From the NCBI RefSeq assembly GCF_042676245.1, contig NZ_JBHTKA010000004.1:310001-374000 (forward strand): 64,000 nucleotides of DNA, given 5' to 3'. Positions 37,257 through 46,472 of this stretch are shown piece after piece. How positions within the stretch are numbered: the first letter of the stretch is position 1; each line of letters begins with the position of its first letter. The DNA is from Ohtaekwangia kribbensis (GTDB lineage: Bacteria; Bacteroidota; Bacteroidia; Cytophagales; Cyclobacteriaceae). A program made the position numbers and the translations under genes. The notes under the pieces are model-generated. The model was not told the origin of the DNA. It saw only the letters and a list, made by a program, of their open reading frames with translations, and searched no databases.

Positions 37257-37769
37257 ATGAGGAGAATAGTGAAAATGAGAACGATCAACCTGTCGCTGAT
37301 ACTGCTTTTGGCTGGTATATATACTGCCATGGCCAACAATAGCATAACCGGCAAAGTAATTACAGTAATAGACGGTAACACCGTAGAGATACTGAGTGAT
37401 GATACCCAAACCTATAAAGTAATACTGGCCGGTATAGATTGCCCTGAACTGACACAGTCGTTTGGAGAGTCTGCTAAAAAACATCTGGAGAAAGCTGCCC
37501 TGAATAAAACCGTAACGGTAAATTTCCAGGGTAAAGATCGCAAAGGAAATTACCTCGCAGTCATCCTTGTAAAAGGAGACACCGACCTGCGCATCGATCT
37601 TCTGAAAGAAGGTTTGGCCTGGACATCCGAAAAAAATCCGGATCCCGATTTAGAAAACCACCGCACGCGCGCCCAGGAAAAACGCAAAGGCCTCTGGAAA
37701 GAAGACAACCCAATCCCTCCGTGGACACACCGCAGAGAGCAAAGCATGCTCGAAGCAAAGTCAAGTTAA
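37257..37769 (+). CDS. Staphylococcal-nuclease-like protein lacking catalytic residues
   Basis: A 170-residue exported protein (signal peptide ending TAMAN; starts at 37257 or 37275). The OB-fold SNase domain is clear: KVITVIDGNTVEIL, KVILAGIDCPE, GKDRKGNYLAVILVKG and LLKEGLAWTS. By alignment with staphylococcal nuclease, Asp40 and Glu43 remain (the D and E of DCPE), but Asp21 is Asn (DGNTV for DGDTV), Arg35 is Ile (KVILAG for KVRLAG) and Arg87 is Asn (KGNYLA for YGRGLA). The two arginines are essential in the model enzyme, so cleavage is unlikely. A binding role for nucleic acid or protein is inference. Confidence 0.88.
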   Translation: MRRIVKMRTINLSLILLLAGIYTAMANNSITGKVITVIDGNTVEILSDDTQTYKVILAGIDCPELTQSFGESAKKHLEKAALNKTVTVNFQGKDRKGNYLAVILVKGDTDLRIDLLKEGLAWTSEKNPDPDLENHRTRAQEKRKGLWKEDNPIPPWTHRREQSMLEAKSS

Positions 37770-37798
37770 TTCCAGCAACGTCAACACATCAACACAAA

Positions 37799-37829
37799 AA
37801 AATATAGCCTGTTTTGCAGGCTATATTTT
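37799..37829. terminator. Bidirectional intrinsic terminator
   Basis: AAAATATAGCCTG and CAGGCTATATTTT form a perfect 13-bp stem with a 5-base loop between the convergent nuclease-like (+) and Tricorn-like (-) genes. Confidence 0.92.
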
Positions 37830-37859
37830 CAAGTATATATATATATCACGAAGAACCAC

Positions 37860-40800
37860 CTATCGTACTTCATAAGCCGGTGGCTTCGGCATATTAAACG
37901 TTTTTGTCTTCAGTTGATTTTGAATTTCAACGATAGCACGTTCCAATTGTGCATCAACACCTTTCGCGCTTTGTGTTAAGTCTTCCGGTACATCTATATC
38001 CGGATCAACACCATGGCCTTCTTTAAACCACGTTCCATCCAGGTTATACATGCGGAACGTTGGCACCGTTACACTACCGCCATCAATGAGTGAAGGCACA
38101 CCACTGATACCAATCAAACCGCCCCACGTGCGTGATCCGATCAGCGGACCAAGACCAGCTTTGCGGAAGTAATCCGGGAACGCGTCACCGCCACTACCAC
38201 TCCAGCCGTTGATCAACATAACCTTCGGACCAAAGTGACCTGCTGGAGGCCACGGCCACGTTGCTCCATCGCGTATAGCCCAGTATACTACAGGAGGTCT
38301 GTTCAACAATTCAATGAAGCGATCCGGTATTTGTCCACCGCTGTTAAAGCGCTCGTCAATTACCAATGACTTTTTATCGAGCTGTGCATTGAATTGACGG
38401 ATCAATTCATTCTGTCCGTCTATACCGGTACTGCGTACATATATATACCCGGCTTTTCCGCCCGTAGCTTCTTCAACCCGCTTACGATTCTGCTCAATCC
38501 AGGCCAGGTGGCGCAGGCGAGACTCGTCACGCAACGCTTCCACTACAGCAGTCTTCGCACCTGTGAAGGAAGGCGAAGTGTTATAGGTAACTTCCACCGT
38601 TCTCCCGGCCAGACCTTGCAACGCAGCAAACGGCTCAAGCGCTGTTGTTAACGCTACACCGTTGATGGCAAGTATATAATTACCTTCTTTGATATCAACA
38701 CCCGGTTGATCAAGTGGAGAGCGTACTTCGGCATCCCACGGAGCACCGCGTATAATTTTCTTTACTTTATAGTATTGACCATCGGCCTGCCAATCTATAC
38801 CTAAATATCCAACGGATAATTGACGGCTGCTTTCTTCATCTCCACCACCGCGATAAGTATGCGAAGCGTTCAGCTCTCCAATCATTTCACCCAACACGAA
38901 ATTTACTTCTTCACGTGTTAATGCACCGCCCAGCATCTTCAGGTATTGATCTTTCACGGCATTCCAGTTTACACCGTGCATGGTAGGATCATAGAAATAA
39001 TCACGTTCCAGGCGCCATGCATCAACCAGTATCTGTCTCCACTCTTCTTTCGGATTTACCAGCAGTTGCATTTCATCCGTACGAAGTTTCTTATCGGTCT
39101 TCTGATTCTCCTCAACCTTTACGATATAAAAGCCCTGATCCTTGCGCACCAGAATCTTTTTACCATCGGCAGATACTTCATATCCATCAACATTGTCTAC
39201 AATTGTTTTGGACTCACGTTTTTCGAAATCAAAATATTTCAGAGGTCTGGTCTTGCCGTCAGAACCTGTGTTTGGTAAATGATGGTATAGCAATTTACCT
39301 TTTACGGTCTGTAGGCTTCCAAAATTACCCGGATCAATGGGCAACATCACCAGTCGTGCTTCCAAACCATCGAGGTCTATATCTACTGGTTTTACTTTTT
39401 CATCTTTCTTCTCATCGGCTTTATCTTTATCACCATTCTCTTTTTTCTTCTTGTCCGATTTCTCTTCTTCTTTCTTTTCTTCCTTCATATTCACCACATC
39501 ATTCTTCGGAGCCAGTATAGAAGGTGTGCTCTTCTTCAACGCTATAGCAGCAATCTTGGTACTGTTCGGATAAATAAACGTGTTATCAATATCGCTATAG
39601 GTTGGCTGGAAGAACTGATTGGTTAACATAAAGAGATGTTTACCTTCAGCATCAAACACAGGCTCCATGCAGGTATAGTAACCACTTGTTACCTGTGTGA
39701 GTTTTTTAGATTGATAATCGTATAGAAAAACAGCCTGGTGTGCGTTGTCAAGATCGCGGTCGTACGTCAGCCAGCGGCTATCAGGCGACCAACTCGCAGA
39801 GAAGCCTTCCAGGTTATAATGCATCTGGCGCATGCCACGGTCCACATCTGTAGTCTGGTTGGTTGACACATCGTATATCTTGATGCGCATTGCCTTGTCG
39901 ATGAAAGCAACTTTCTTTCCATCGGGCGACCAGTATAAATTATAGCGGAAGCCTGCACCGTATGCCGTAAGTTTACGCTCTACAGCATCGTTCTTCGTTT
40001 CGCGAACCGTAAGTTCATATTCACCGGAACGATCACTCCAGTACGCTATATATTTACCATCAGGCGACCACGTTGGATTACGCTCTGCCACGCCAGACGA
40101 CTGCGTTACGTTTTTTACAAAACCATTCTCGGCTGGTATATTAAATACTTCACCACGCGCTTCCACCAGCACGCGGTTTCCATCAGGCGCTATAGACGCA
40201 TGCTCAATATTTTTCGCAGCTTCAATAGTAGGCTTCAGTCCGGCACCATCGGTTACTACTTCTATTTTTACTTCCTGGTGTTTTCGTGCCGCAAGATTAT
40301 AGAGGTATAATTTACCGCCTGTCTCAAATACTATATCTTCAGGCCCGAGCGAAGGGAAGTGTACATCATAATCCTTAAAGGTAGTGAGTTGTGTAAATGC
40401 CTTGGTAGCTAGATTATACTCCCACAGGTTCATGCGTTTCTCGGCACCACGATCGGAGAGGAAAAATATACTGTTGCCGTGCCACATCGGCAGCTCATCG
40501 GCCGCATCATTGTTTACCGATATATTTTCAGAGGCCAGTGTTTCGAGGTTGAACAAATGTATCTCTGCATTCCATCCACCACGGTAACGCTTCCAAGTTC
40601 TGAACACCTGCGTGCGGAAGGTCAATGCAAGCTGTTTACCATCGGGCGATACAGAGCCAAACTCAGCATACGGCAGCGGAAGTTTTTCAGGCAACCCACC
40701 GGCTACTGTTGTTTTGAAAAACTGGTTGAAACGTTCACGTCCGCTTTCGCGACCAGAGGCAAAGAGTATCTGTTTACCATCCGGGTACCAGTCAACAATC

Positions 40801-41129
40801 CGATCATTCAAACCATGATACGTGAGGCGATTGGGAATACCTCCGAGACTCGGTATAACATATACATCTTCATTCCCGTCATAATTACCGGTAAAGGCAA
40901 TGGTTTTACCATCCGGTGAAAATTTTGGAAATACTTCTACACCAGCCGGTGAACTGAGGCGCCAGGCAAGGCCACCGGTTTTGGGCACGATCCAAAGATC
41001 ATTGGCATAGGTAAATACGATATGTGTTTGCGACACATCCGGATAGCGCAGCAAGGCTGCATCGATCTGCGCCGGCAACACATGAACCAGCAGGCTGAAC
41101 AACAGAGTTAATGAGCAGATTTTTTTCAT
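37860..41129 (-). CDS. Tricorn-type S41 protease, exported
   Basis: A 1089-residue protein with a signal peptide (ending VLPAQ). The N-terminal ~540 residues form WD40-like/Tricorn beta-propeller repeats (FPKFSPDGKTIAFTG, NPTWSPDGKYIAYWS). A very charged Lys/Glu/Asp insert lies at about 546-578. A PDZ domain (about 765-865) and the S41 peptidase core follow. The nucleophile is probably Ser979 in GWSGSGGDAF, with the oxyanion region GSRTWGGLIG. Tricorn proteases degrade peptides. Here the signal peptide points to a periplasmic enzyme, as is common for Bacteroidota homologues. It is divergent from the GroES-like gene. Confidence 0.93.
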   Translation of the reverse strand: MKKICSLTLLFSLLVHVLPAQIDAALLRYPDVSQTHIVFTYANDLWIVPKTGGLAWRLSSPAGVEVFPKFSPDGKTIAFTGNYDGNEDVYVIPSLGGIPNRLTYHGLNDRIVDWYPDGKQILFASGRESGRERFNQFFKTTVAGGLPEKLPLPYAEFGSVSPDGKQLALTFRTQVFRTWKRYRGGWNAEIHLFNLETLASENISVNNDAADELPMWHGNSIFFLSDRGAEKRMNLWEYNLATKAFTQLTTFKDYDVHFPSLGPEDIVFETGGKLYLYNLAARKHQEVKIEVVTDGAGLKPTIEAAKNIEHASIAPDGNRVLVEARGEVFNIPAENGFVKNVTQSSGVAERNPTWSPDGKYIAYWSDRSGEYELTVRETKNDAVERKLTAYGAGFRYNLYWSPDGKKVAFIDKAMRIKIYDVSTNQTTDVDRGMRQMHYNLEGFSASWSPDSRWLTYDRDLDNAHQAVFLYDYQSKKLTQVTSGYYTCMEPVFDAEGKHLFMLTNQFFQPTYSDIDNTFIYPNSTKIAAIALKKSTPSILAPKNDVVNMKEEKKEEEKSDKKKKENGDKDKADEKKDEKVKPVDIDLDGLEARLVMLPIDPGNFGSLQTVKGKLLYHHLPNTGSDGKTRPLKYFDFEKRESKTIVDNVDGYEVSADGKKILVRKDQGFYIVKVEENQKTDKKLRTDEMQLLVNPKEEWRQILVDAWRLERDYFYDPTMHGVNWNAVKDQYLKMLGGALTREEVNFVLGEMIGELNASHTYRGGGDEESSRQLSVGYLGIDWQADGQYYKVKKIIRGAPWDAEVRSPLDQPGVDIKEGNYILAINGVALTTALEPFAALQGLAGRTVEVTYNTSPSFTGAKTAVVEALRDESRLRHLAWIEQNRKRVEEATGGKAGYIYVRSTGIDGQNELIRQFNAQLDKKSLVIDERFNSGGQIPDRFIELLNRPPVVYWAIRDGATWPWPPAGHFGPKVMLINGWSGSGGDAFPDYFRKAGLGPLIGSRTWGGLIGISGVPSLIDGGSVTVPTFRMYNLDGTWFKEGHGVDPDIDVPEDLTQSAKGVDAQLERAIVEIQNQLKTKTFNMPKPPAYEVR

Positions 41130-41233
41130 TTGGGTTTAATTAAGCATACTGAAATTAATAAATGCATTTACGGAATTAGTATTGTTTAGGATATTTGCTG
41201 CGGAAAAGAAAACAAAATAAAGGATTCAATACA

Positions 41234-41608
41234 ATGAAGATTACACCAGACAATAAACTTAAAAAATTGATTGTTGTTGGCGACCGCGTGCTTATCAAAC
41301 CTACCAAGCAAACTGACAAGACGGCCAGCGGACTATATTTGCCTCCGGGTGTACAGGAGAAGGAGAAGATACAAAGTGGCTACGTGATAAAGGTCGGACC
41401 GGGTTATCCGTTACCACTGCCGGCCGATGAAGATGAAGTATGGAAAGGTAAAGAGGACACCGTGAAGTACTTACCGCTGCAGGCCCAGGAAGGTGACCTC
41501 GCCATATTTCTGCAAAAGGGCGCAATCGAAGTTATATACGAGGAAGAAAAGTATTTTATTGTTCCACAGGCATCTATACTGATGCTGGAACGTGAAGAGG
41601 ATTTGTAA
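41234..41608 (+). CDS. GroES/chaperonin-10-like protein with an insertion
   Basis: About 124 residues from the ATG at 41234 (MKITPDNKLKKLIVVG). The Cpn10 fold is recognised by VVGDRVLIKPTKQTDKTASGLYLPPGVQEKEKIQSG. The canonical mobile loop region is followed by an additional ~25-residue segment (YPLPLPADEDEVWKGKEDTV), making it longer than GroES (about 95). No groEL is adjacent, so this is probably a paralogue with a separate role rather than the main co-chaperonin. AGGA 9 bases before the ATG supports the start. An upstream frame extension to 41195 is not needed. Confidence 0.85.
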   Translation: MKITPDNKLKKLIVVGDRVLIKPTKQTDKTASGLYLPPGVQEKEKIQSGYVIKVGPGYPLPLPADEDEVWKGKEDTVKYLPLQAQEGDLAIFLQKGAIEVIYEEEKYFIVPQASILMLEREEDL

Positions 41609-41681
41609 TCTCTCTAACGAAATGCAATTTTATACATCGGCATATTTTTTTCCCGATGATACTATTTTAACATTTTTAACT

Positions 41682-41894
41682 ATGGCAGGACTTTCATTTG
41701 ATGTACTTCGGGCTGGTAAAAAATACCGCCTCATCAATTTTGGCGAGCGACATGAATTTATCATTGAAAATATTCTGGGCAATGGTGATTTCAAAGTAAA
41801 GGACCTGCTTACGCTGGAACGATACCACCTGAAAGAGCTGGTGCGGTATGGACAAGGTAAAGATTTTATACTGGAAGAAATTGACGAACGCTAA
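41682..41894 (+). CDS. Small conserved-looking protein, unknown function
   Basis: A 70-residue protein from the ATG at 41682 (MAGLSFDVLRAGKKYRLINFGE). It looks like a compact beta-rich fold with alternating strands, then HLKELVRYGQGKDFILEEIDER at the C-terminus. No signal or membrane segment is seen. Upstream in-frame codons to 41592 overlap the GroES-like gene and contain little of similar quality. It sits 73 bp after that gene and may be co-transcribed. I do not recognise a family name. Confidence 0.68.
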   Translation: MAGLSFDVLRAGKKYRLINFGERHEFIIENILGNGDFKVKDLLTLERYHLKELVRYGQGKDFILEEIDER

Positions 41895-41990
41895 CCGGTA
41901 TACCACTTGCCCTCTTGCATTGCCGGACATCCACTCTGGCTACATTTCAGAAAAATGTTTCCTGTACCTTCATAATGCTTATATAACTCA

Positions 41991-43469
41991 ATGATCAACC
42001 TACTCATGCAACGATTCAGTTTATTCATTCTTATGCTGATGGCTATACCGGCATTCGCGCAGAACCCGGACATGCCGGCTGATTTCCTTACCAAGGAATT
42101 TCATAAAGAACGCAGAGCCAAACTACGCGAACAATTGCCAGCCAATTCAGTAGCGGTTTTTTTCGCGAACCCGGTTCGTAACCGATCTAGCGATGTAGAC
42201 TATGTTTACCACCAGGACCCCGATTTTTTTTACCTCACCGGGTATAAAGAACCAGACGCTGTATTGTTTATCTTCAAAGACAAACAAACGGCTGCGAACA
42301 AAACGCAGTACGATGAGATTATTTTTGTGCAGCCCCGCAGTGCCCAGGCAGAGATGTGGACAGGCCGCAGACTTGGCGATGCCGGAGTAAAAAATCAACT
42401 CGGCTTCGAGCAGGCTTTCAACAACAAGGAATTTAAAAAGTATAATGTTGATTTTTCTAAATTCGACAAGATACTCTTCTTCGATTTTCTGAACGATGTA
42501 CGCGATGATCCGCGCGACTCTTCTGATTTATACAGTATGATCGAAGACTTCAAGGTAAAAGTAAAGTACCCTTCCCAGGAAAAAGGTCTTAGCGTTACAC
42601 GCGAGCCGGAGAAAAACAATCTTAATACAACCGAGCTTGTAACCATTATGGAAGGACTTCGCGGTTTCAAAACCAAAGAAGAAGTAGACATGATTAAGAA
42701 AGCGGTAAGCATCTCTTGCATGGGACAACGCGAAGTAATGAAAGCTATAAAGCCCGGTATGTCTGAACGCGAGATACAGGGTATACATGAATTTGTTTTC
42801 AAAAAATACCAGGCTGAAGATCTTGGGTATCCATCTATAGTCGGTGCCGGTCATAACGGATGTATACTCCACTATATCGACAACTATAAACCGAACATCA
42901 CCAATAAGGAATTGATATTGATGGACCTCGGTGCCGAGTTCCATGGATATACTGCTGATATAACACGTACTATACCGGTGTCCGGTAAATTTTCGCCTGA
43001 GCAGAAACAGATCTACGAACTGGTATTGAAAGCACAGGAAGAAGGTATGAAAGTATGTAAGCCTGGCGCTACATTTCAGGATCTGACAGCAGCTACACGT
43101 GTCGTCATCAACAGAGGATTGAAAGATCTGGGAATCATTAAGAATGAGAACGAAAGACATCTTTACTATCCACACGGATGCTGCCATCACATCGGACTTG
43201 ATGTACACGATCGCGGCCCGTATGACAAACTGCAGGAAGGCATGGTAATTACCATCGAGCCCGGCATCTATATTCCTGACAATGCCAATTGCGACAAGCG
43301 CTGGTGGGGAATTGCTGTGCGCATCGAAGACGATTACCTCATCACCAAAGAAGGCTACGAACATTTGTCAATCGCTGCGCCACGCAAGGTCGAAGACATT
43401 GAAGCGTTGATGAAACAACCCAGTGCGCTGGACGACTTTGTTCTGCCGGATCTCAACACCAAGAATTAG
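41991..43469 (+). CDS. Secreted Xaa-Pro aminopeptidase (M24B)
   Basis: A 492-residue aminopeptidase P-like metalloenzyme that removes N-terminal residues before proline. It has a signal peptide (ending PAFAQ; starts at 41991 or 42006). The N-terminal creatinase-like domain (about 25-210) precedes the pita-bread domain. Metal ligands are present: Asp in LMDLGAEFHGYTADITRT (two Asp), His in PHGCCHHIGLDVHD, Glu in TIEPGIYI and Glu in VRIEDD. The enzyme is probably periplasmic. A strong terminator follows 22 bases past the stop. Confidence 0.94.
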   Translation: MINLLMQRFSLFILMLMAIPAFAQNPDMPADFLTKEFHKERRAKLREQLPANSVAVFFANPVRNRSSDVDYVYHQDPDFFYLTGYKEPDAVLFIFKDKQTAANKTQYDEIIFVQPRSAQAEMWTGRRLGDAGVKNQLGFEQAFNNKEFKKYNVDFSKFDKILFFDFLNDVRDDPRDSSDLYSMIEDFKVKVKYPSQEKGLSVTREPEKNNLNTTELVTIMEGLRGFKTKEEVDMIKKAVSISCMGQREVMKAIKPGMSEREIQGIHEFVFKKYQAEDLGYPSIVGAGHNGCILHYIDNYKPNITNKELILMDLGAEFHGYTADITRTIPVSGKFSPEQKQIYELVLKAQEEGMKVCKPGATFQDLTAATRVVINRGLKDLGIIKNENERHLYYPHGCCHHIGLDVHDRGPYDKLQEGMVITIEPGIYIPDNANCDKRWWGIAVRIEDDYLITKEGYEHLSIAAPRKVEDIEALMKQPSALDDFVLPDLNTKN

Positions 43470-43491
43470 GAAAGATAATCCCAGCATTAAC

Positions 43492-43527
43492 AGCAGCCCG
43501 CATCCGAAAGTGCGGGCTGCTTTTTTT
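43492..43527 (+). terminator. Intrinsic terminator after the aminopeptidase gene
   Basis: AGCAGCCCGCA and TGCGGGCTGCT form a perfect 11-bp stem with an 8-base loop, followed by six Ts. Confidence 0.95.
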
Positions 43528-43629
43528 ATGTATTCAGAAACCGGTTGAGAAAAAACTTCTGAACCATTTATTGATGAAAAGCCTTTTGCACTATACGTGG
43601 CGTTGTATCTTGCGCGCCCAATTACAATT

Positions 43630-44862
43630 ATGACCCGTAAACAACACATCGTTGTTATCTTGATCCTGGGAGCACTTTCAACCATCAGTCCGTTTTCGAT
43701 TGATATGTACCTGCCAGGGTTTCCGGCTATTGCCAAAGATCTCAATACTACTATTGACCAGGTACAACTCTCCTTAACCAGTTACCTGGTGGGTATTGCG
43801 CTCGGCCAGTTATTATATGGTCCGCTGCTCGATCGCTTTGGAAGGCGCTTACCACTATATGCAGGTTTGACGGTATACATTATAGCATCGCTTGGTTGTG
43901 CCATGACCAATTCCATTCATGCGTTAATTACCATGCGCTTTTTGCAAGCCATTGGCGGATGTGCCGGCATGGTGGCATCGCAGGCCCTGGTGCGCGATTT
44001 ATTCCCGATCAATAAAACAGCTCAGGCATTTTCATCGCTCACACTGGTGGTTGCTGTATCACCACTCATTGCGCCTACTATCGGAGGATATGTTACCGTT
44101 GGATTCGGATGGCATTATGTATTCATCATACTCGCTTCCGTAATGGCACTCATCATGGTATGTATATATTTCTTCCTGCCAGAAGGAAGAAGTGCCGATG
44201 CATCACTATCGCTGAAACCACAAGCCGTTATGACTAATTTCATGACGGTGCTCAAACAACAGCAATTCTTGATCTATGCTTTTGCCGGTGGTATCGCTAC
44301 CGCTGCACCCTTCGCATTTATAGCCGGATCGTCTGACGTATTCATCAACCTGTATCACACCAGTGAACAGGAATACGGCTGGATCTTTACCATCGTTGCA
44401 TCCGCCATCATCGGGTCAACACAATTAAATCATATACTCTTAAAGAAATATAGCAGCCAGCAGATCATCAAGACAACGTTGATTGTACAAAGCCTCGTGG
44501 GCATTGTACTGGTAGGCGGCACGGCATTGGGATGGTATAGTAAATATGAACTCGTAGGCATGATGTTTCTGTTTTTGATAGGACAAGGGTTAACCGGCCC
44601 GAACAGTACAGCCCTCGCCCTCGCACCGTTCACAAAGTTAACCGGAAGTGCTGCCGCTATACAGGGAAGTATACGCATGGGCGTTGGCGGACTTGCCTCT
44701 GCTGCCGTAAGTGCACTGCACAACAACACAGCTGTACCCATGGTAGGAATGATGGTTGCCTGTGGTTTTGCAGGACTAATTATACTAGGTGTCGGCAAAG
44801 GCACCGTGCGATACCGCGCGCGGAAAAATGCATCAGAAAAAGAAACATCGGTAATGATGTAG
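43630..44862 (+). CDS. MFS drug-efflux transporter, Bcr/CflA type
   Basis: About 410 residues with 12 hydrophobic helices. The MFS motif A region is GPLLDRFGRRLPLYAG after helix 2, and the helix 1 segment STISPFSIDMYLPGFPAIA is diagnostic for Bcr/CflA exporters (DMYLPAFP-like). Helix 4-5 contains the ALVRDLF motif typical of this family. Members extrude drugs or sulphur metabolites by proton antiport; the substrate is unknown. The ATG at 43630 is chosen over a GTG at 43597, which precedes a promoter-like TATCTTGC. The adjacent convergent AraC gene may be its regulator. Confidence 0.9.
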   Translation: MTRKQHIVVILILGALSTISPFSIDMYLPGFPAIAKDLNTTIDQVQLSLTSYLVGIALGQLLYGPLLDRFGRRLPLYAGLTVYIIASLGCAMTNSIHALITMRFLQAIGGCAGMVASQALVRDLFPINKTAQAFSSLTLVVAVSPLIAPTIGGYVTVGFGWHYVFIILASVMALIMVCIYFFLPEGRSADASLSLKPQAVMTNFMTVLKQQQFLIYAFAGGIATAAPFAFIAGSSDVFINLYHTSEQEYGWIFTIVASAIIGSTQLNHILLKKYSSQQIIKTTLIVQSLVGIVLVGGTALGWYSKYELVGMMFLFLIGQGLTGPNSTALALAPFTKLTGSAAAIQGSIRMGVGGLASAAVSALHNNTAVPMVGMMVACGFAGLIILGVGKGTVRYRARKNASEKETSVMM

Positions 44863-44865
44863 CGA

Positions 44866-46002
44866 TCACGCAGAACGAAATTCAGAAGGAGTTTTACCGG
44901 ATATCTTTTTAAACGCTGTATTGAATGACGACTTGGAATTATAGCCAACCTGCTCCGCTATCTCTTCTACTTTAACATGAGGTTGTTCTTTCAGTAGTCG
45001 CTTGGCTTCTTCTACGCGATACTCCGCTACCATTTCAAAAAAACTCTTTCCTAAACCATCATTAATCACCTGCGACAATACATGCACCGTGGTATTTAAT
45101 TTGCCAGCGAGTTCCGGCAATGAAAAGCCTGACTGAAGAAAAGGCTTATCACGCGTCATCAACATCGCTAACTTATCCAGTAACTCTTTTTGAGCATCTG
45201 CTGTTACGCCTGAACTTTTATACTTCTGCGGTTCGCTAAGGGCAACCTGTCTGAAGAAACCTGAATGACTTATTACATTAAAACTGGTAAGATATATAGT
45301 AAACGAAATATAGGCCGCAAACAGGTGATCGCCTGTATCATCAATATTAAGATACTTCACCACAAATATTATCACGGTAGCACTCGTCATGTGTAAAATG
45401 CCGGATCGTAACTTTTTAAGAACGGAATGTACAGGCGCAAAAAATGATTCACGCTTCTCTTTAAAAGCGCGTATAACTTCCACCAGTCCAAACAAAAAAT
45501 ATATACCTATACTAACCAGCGACATCAGCGTATGATGATCCGTTACCCACAGCCATCTCGGGTCATAGCCAACCGAAACATCTCGAAACGGCAGGTTGGG
45601 ATGATACGCATATACCCATGAGTTATACTTAAAATCGTTTGACTGTATCAAAAACGGAATCAGCAAGAAAAAGTAAACCACCGGGAATATATAGTGCACC
45701 AATTGCATTTTTCGTGATACCGAACCATGAATAAGACTTCGGATCATGAGGTAAAACGATGGCCCGATAGCCAATGCGAACGGCTCAGAAAAATCAACCA
45801 GAAACAAACAGTCTACTATATACCCGGTATACATCAGAAATATCTCCAGTATGCATGCTGCCATGGAGAGCAACATCAACCCCTGAAAGAAGTTAACATC
45901 GTTCTTCCGGTTCTCTCTCGACAAGAAGAAAAAAGACAAAAAGATAGCCTGGACAACACCCAGCAAAATAAAAACAGCAAAGAGATCGATATGATATGGC
46001 AT
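44866..46002 (-). CDS. Membrane-anchored AraC-family transcriptional regulator
   Basis: A 378-residue protein. Residues ~5-245 have about seven transmembrane helices and the C-terminal ~100 residues are an AraC/XylS helix-turn-helix pair (SLPELAGKLNTTVHVLSQVIN, and NSKSSFNTAFKKISGKTPSEF). Such 7TM-AraC proteins are common in Bacteroidota and are presumed to sense a signal at the membrane. The stop is 3 bp from the stop of the convergent MFS gene. Control of that gene is possible but not shown. Confidence 0.9.
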   Translation of the reverse strand: MPYHIDLFAVFILLGVVQAIFLSFFFLSRENRKNDVNFFQGLMLLSMAACILEIFLMYTGYIVDCLFLVDFSEPFALAIGPSFYLMIRSLIHGSVSRKMQLVHYIFPVVYFFLLIPFLIQSNDFKYNSWVYAYHPNLPFRDVSVGYDPRWLWVTDHHTLMSLVSIGIYFLFGLVEVIRAFKEKRESFFAPVHSVLKKLRSGILHMTSATVIIFVVKYLNIDDTGDHLFAAYISFTIYLTSFNVISHSGFFRQVALSEPQKYKSSGVTADAQKELLDKLAMLMTRDKPFLQSGFSLPELAGKLNTTVHVLSQVINDGLGKSFFEMVAEYRVEEAKRLLKEQPHVKVEEIAEQVGYNSKSSFNTAFKKISGKTPSEFRSA

Positions 46003-46033
46003 CAGGCAGAATACGATTCGATGGAACAGATGG

Positions 46034-46306
46034 TTATCGCTTCACGACAAATTCAGTAAATCCTTTCCAGATTCCTTCGTGAATTTCAACGTTGCTTACC
46101 CGGGCCGCAGGTGGTCCTTGCTTGCACCATGCAACCAAAGCATCCAATACAGCCTCATCACCTTCCGCTTCAATGTAAACTGACCCGTCCGGCTCATTCC
46201 TCACAAAGCCTTTCAGACCTAAACGTTGCGCTTCATCGTGCGTGGATGCGCGATAAAATACTCCCTGCACACGACCGGATACCTTTATAGAAATATGTTT
46301 CTGCAT
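46034..46306 (-). CDS. acyP: Acylphosphatase
   Basis: A 90-residue protein of normal length that hydrolyses acyl phosphates. The active-site loop SGRVQGVFYRAST supplies the catalytic Arg. The catalytic Asn lies in GFVRNEPDGSVYIEAEG, the second family signature. It is cytosolic. The gene follows the AraC gene's start by about 30 bp on the same strand. No functional link to its neighbours is apparent. Confidence 0.94.
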   Translation of the reverse strand: MQKHISIKVSGRVQGVFYRASTHDEAQRLGLKGFVRNEPDGSVYIEAEGDEAVLDALVAWCKQGPPAARVSNVEIHEGIWKGFTEFVVKR

Positions 46307-46407
46307 GCTATACCACTAGAGAAGTCAAATTACTTCGGTTTTTACACCCCTGCAATCGCCACCCGATTTTGGTCGTGATAAATATTTAAAAAAATTTTAA
46401 GATTCTT

Positions 46408-46434
46408 TGTCCGGAACCAAGAGGTTCGCCCGTC
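46408..46434 (+). promoter_or_regulatory. Candidate ECF42-type promoter before the DGPF gene
   Basis: TGTCCG (46408-46413) and CGTC (46431-46434) stand 17 bp apart, 38 bases before the ATG at 46473. As I recall, ECF42 sigma factors in Streptomyces recognise about TGTCGA at -35 and CGA/TC at -10 in front of DGPF genes, so this resembles that pattern with two mismatches in -35. Assignment is inference. Confidence 0.3.
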
Positions 46435-46472
46435 ATCGTGTAAATTTTGTTCAACCTTAAACTTTAACAATC

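Noticed and set aside
42528..43364. 278-codon minus-strand frame inside the aminopeptidase gene
   Set aside because: The plus strand has a full M24 metalloenzyme with all ligands; the antisense product shows no domain and is rich in Phe/Ile/Val as expected of a shadow.
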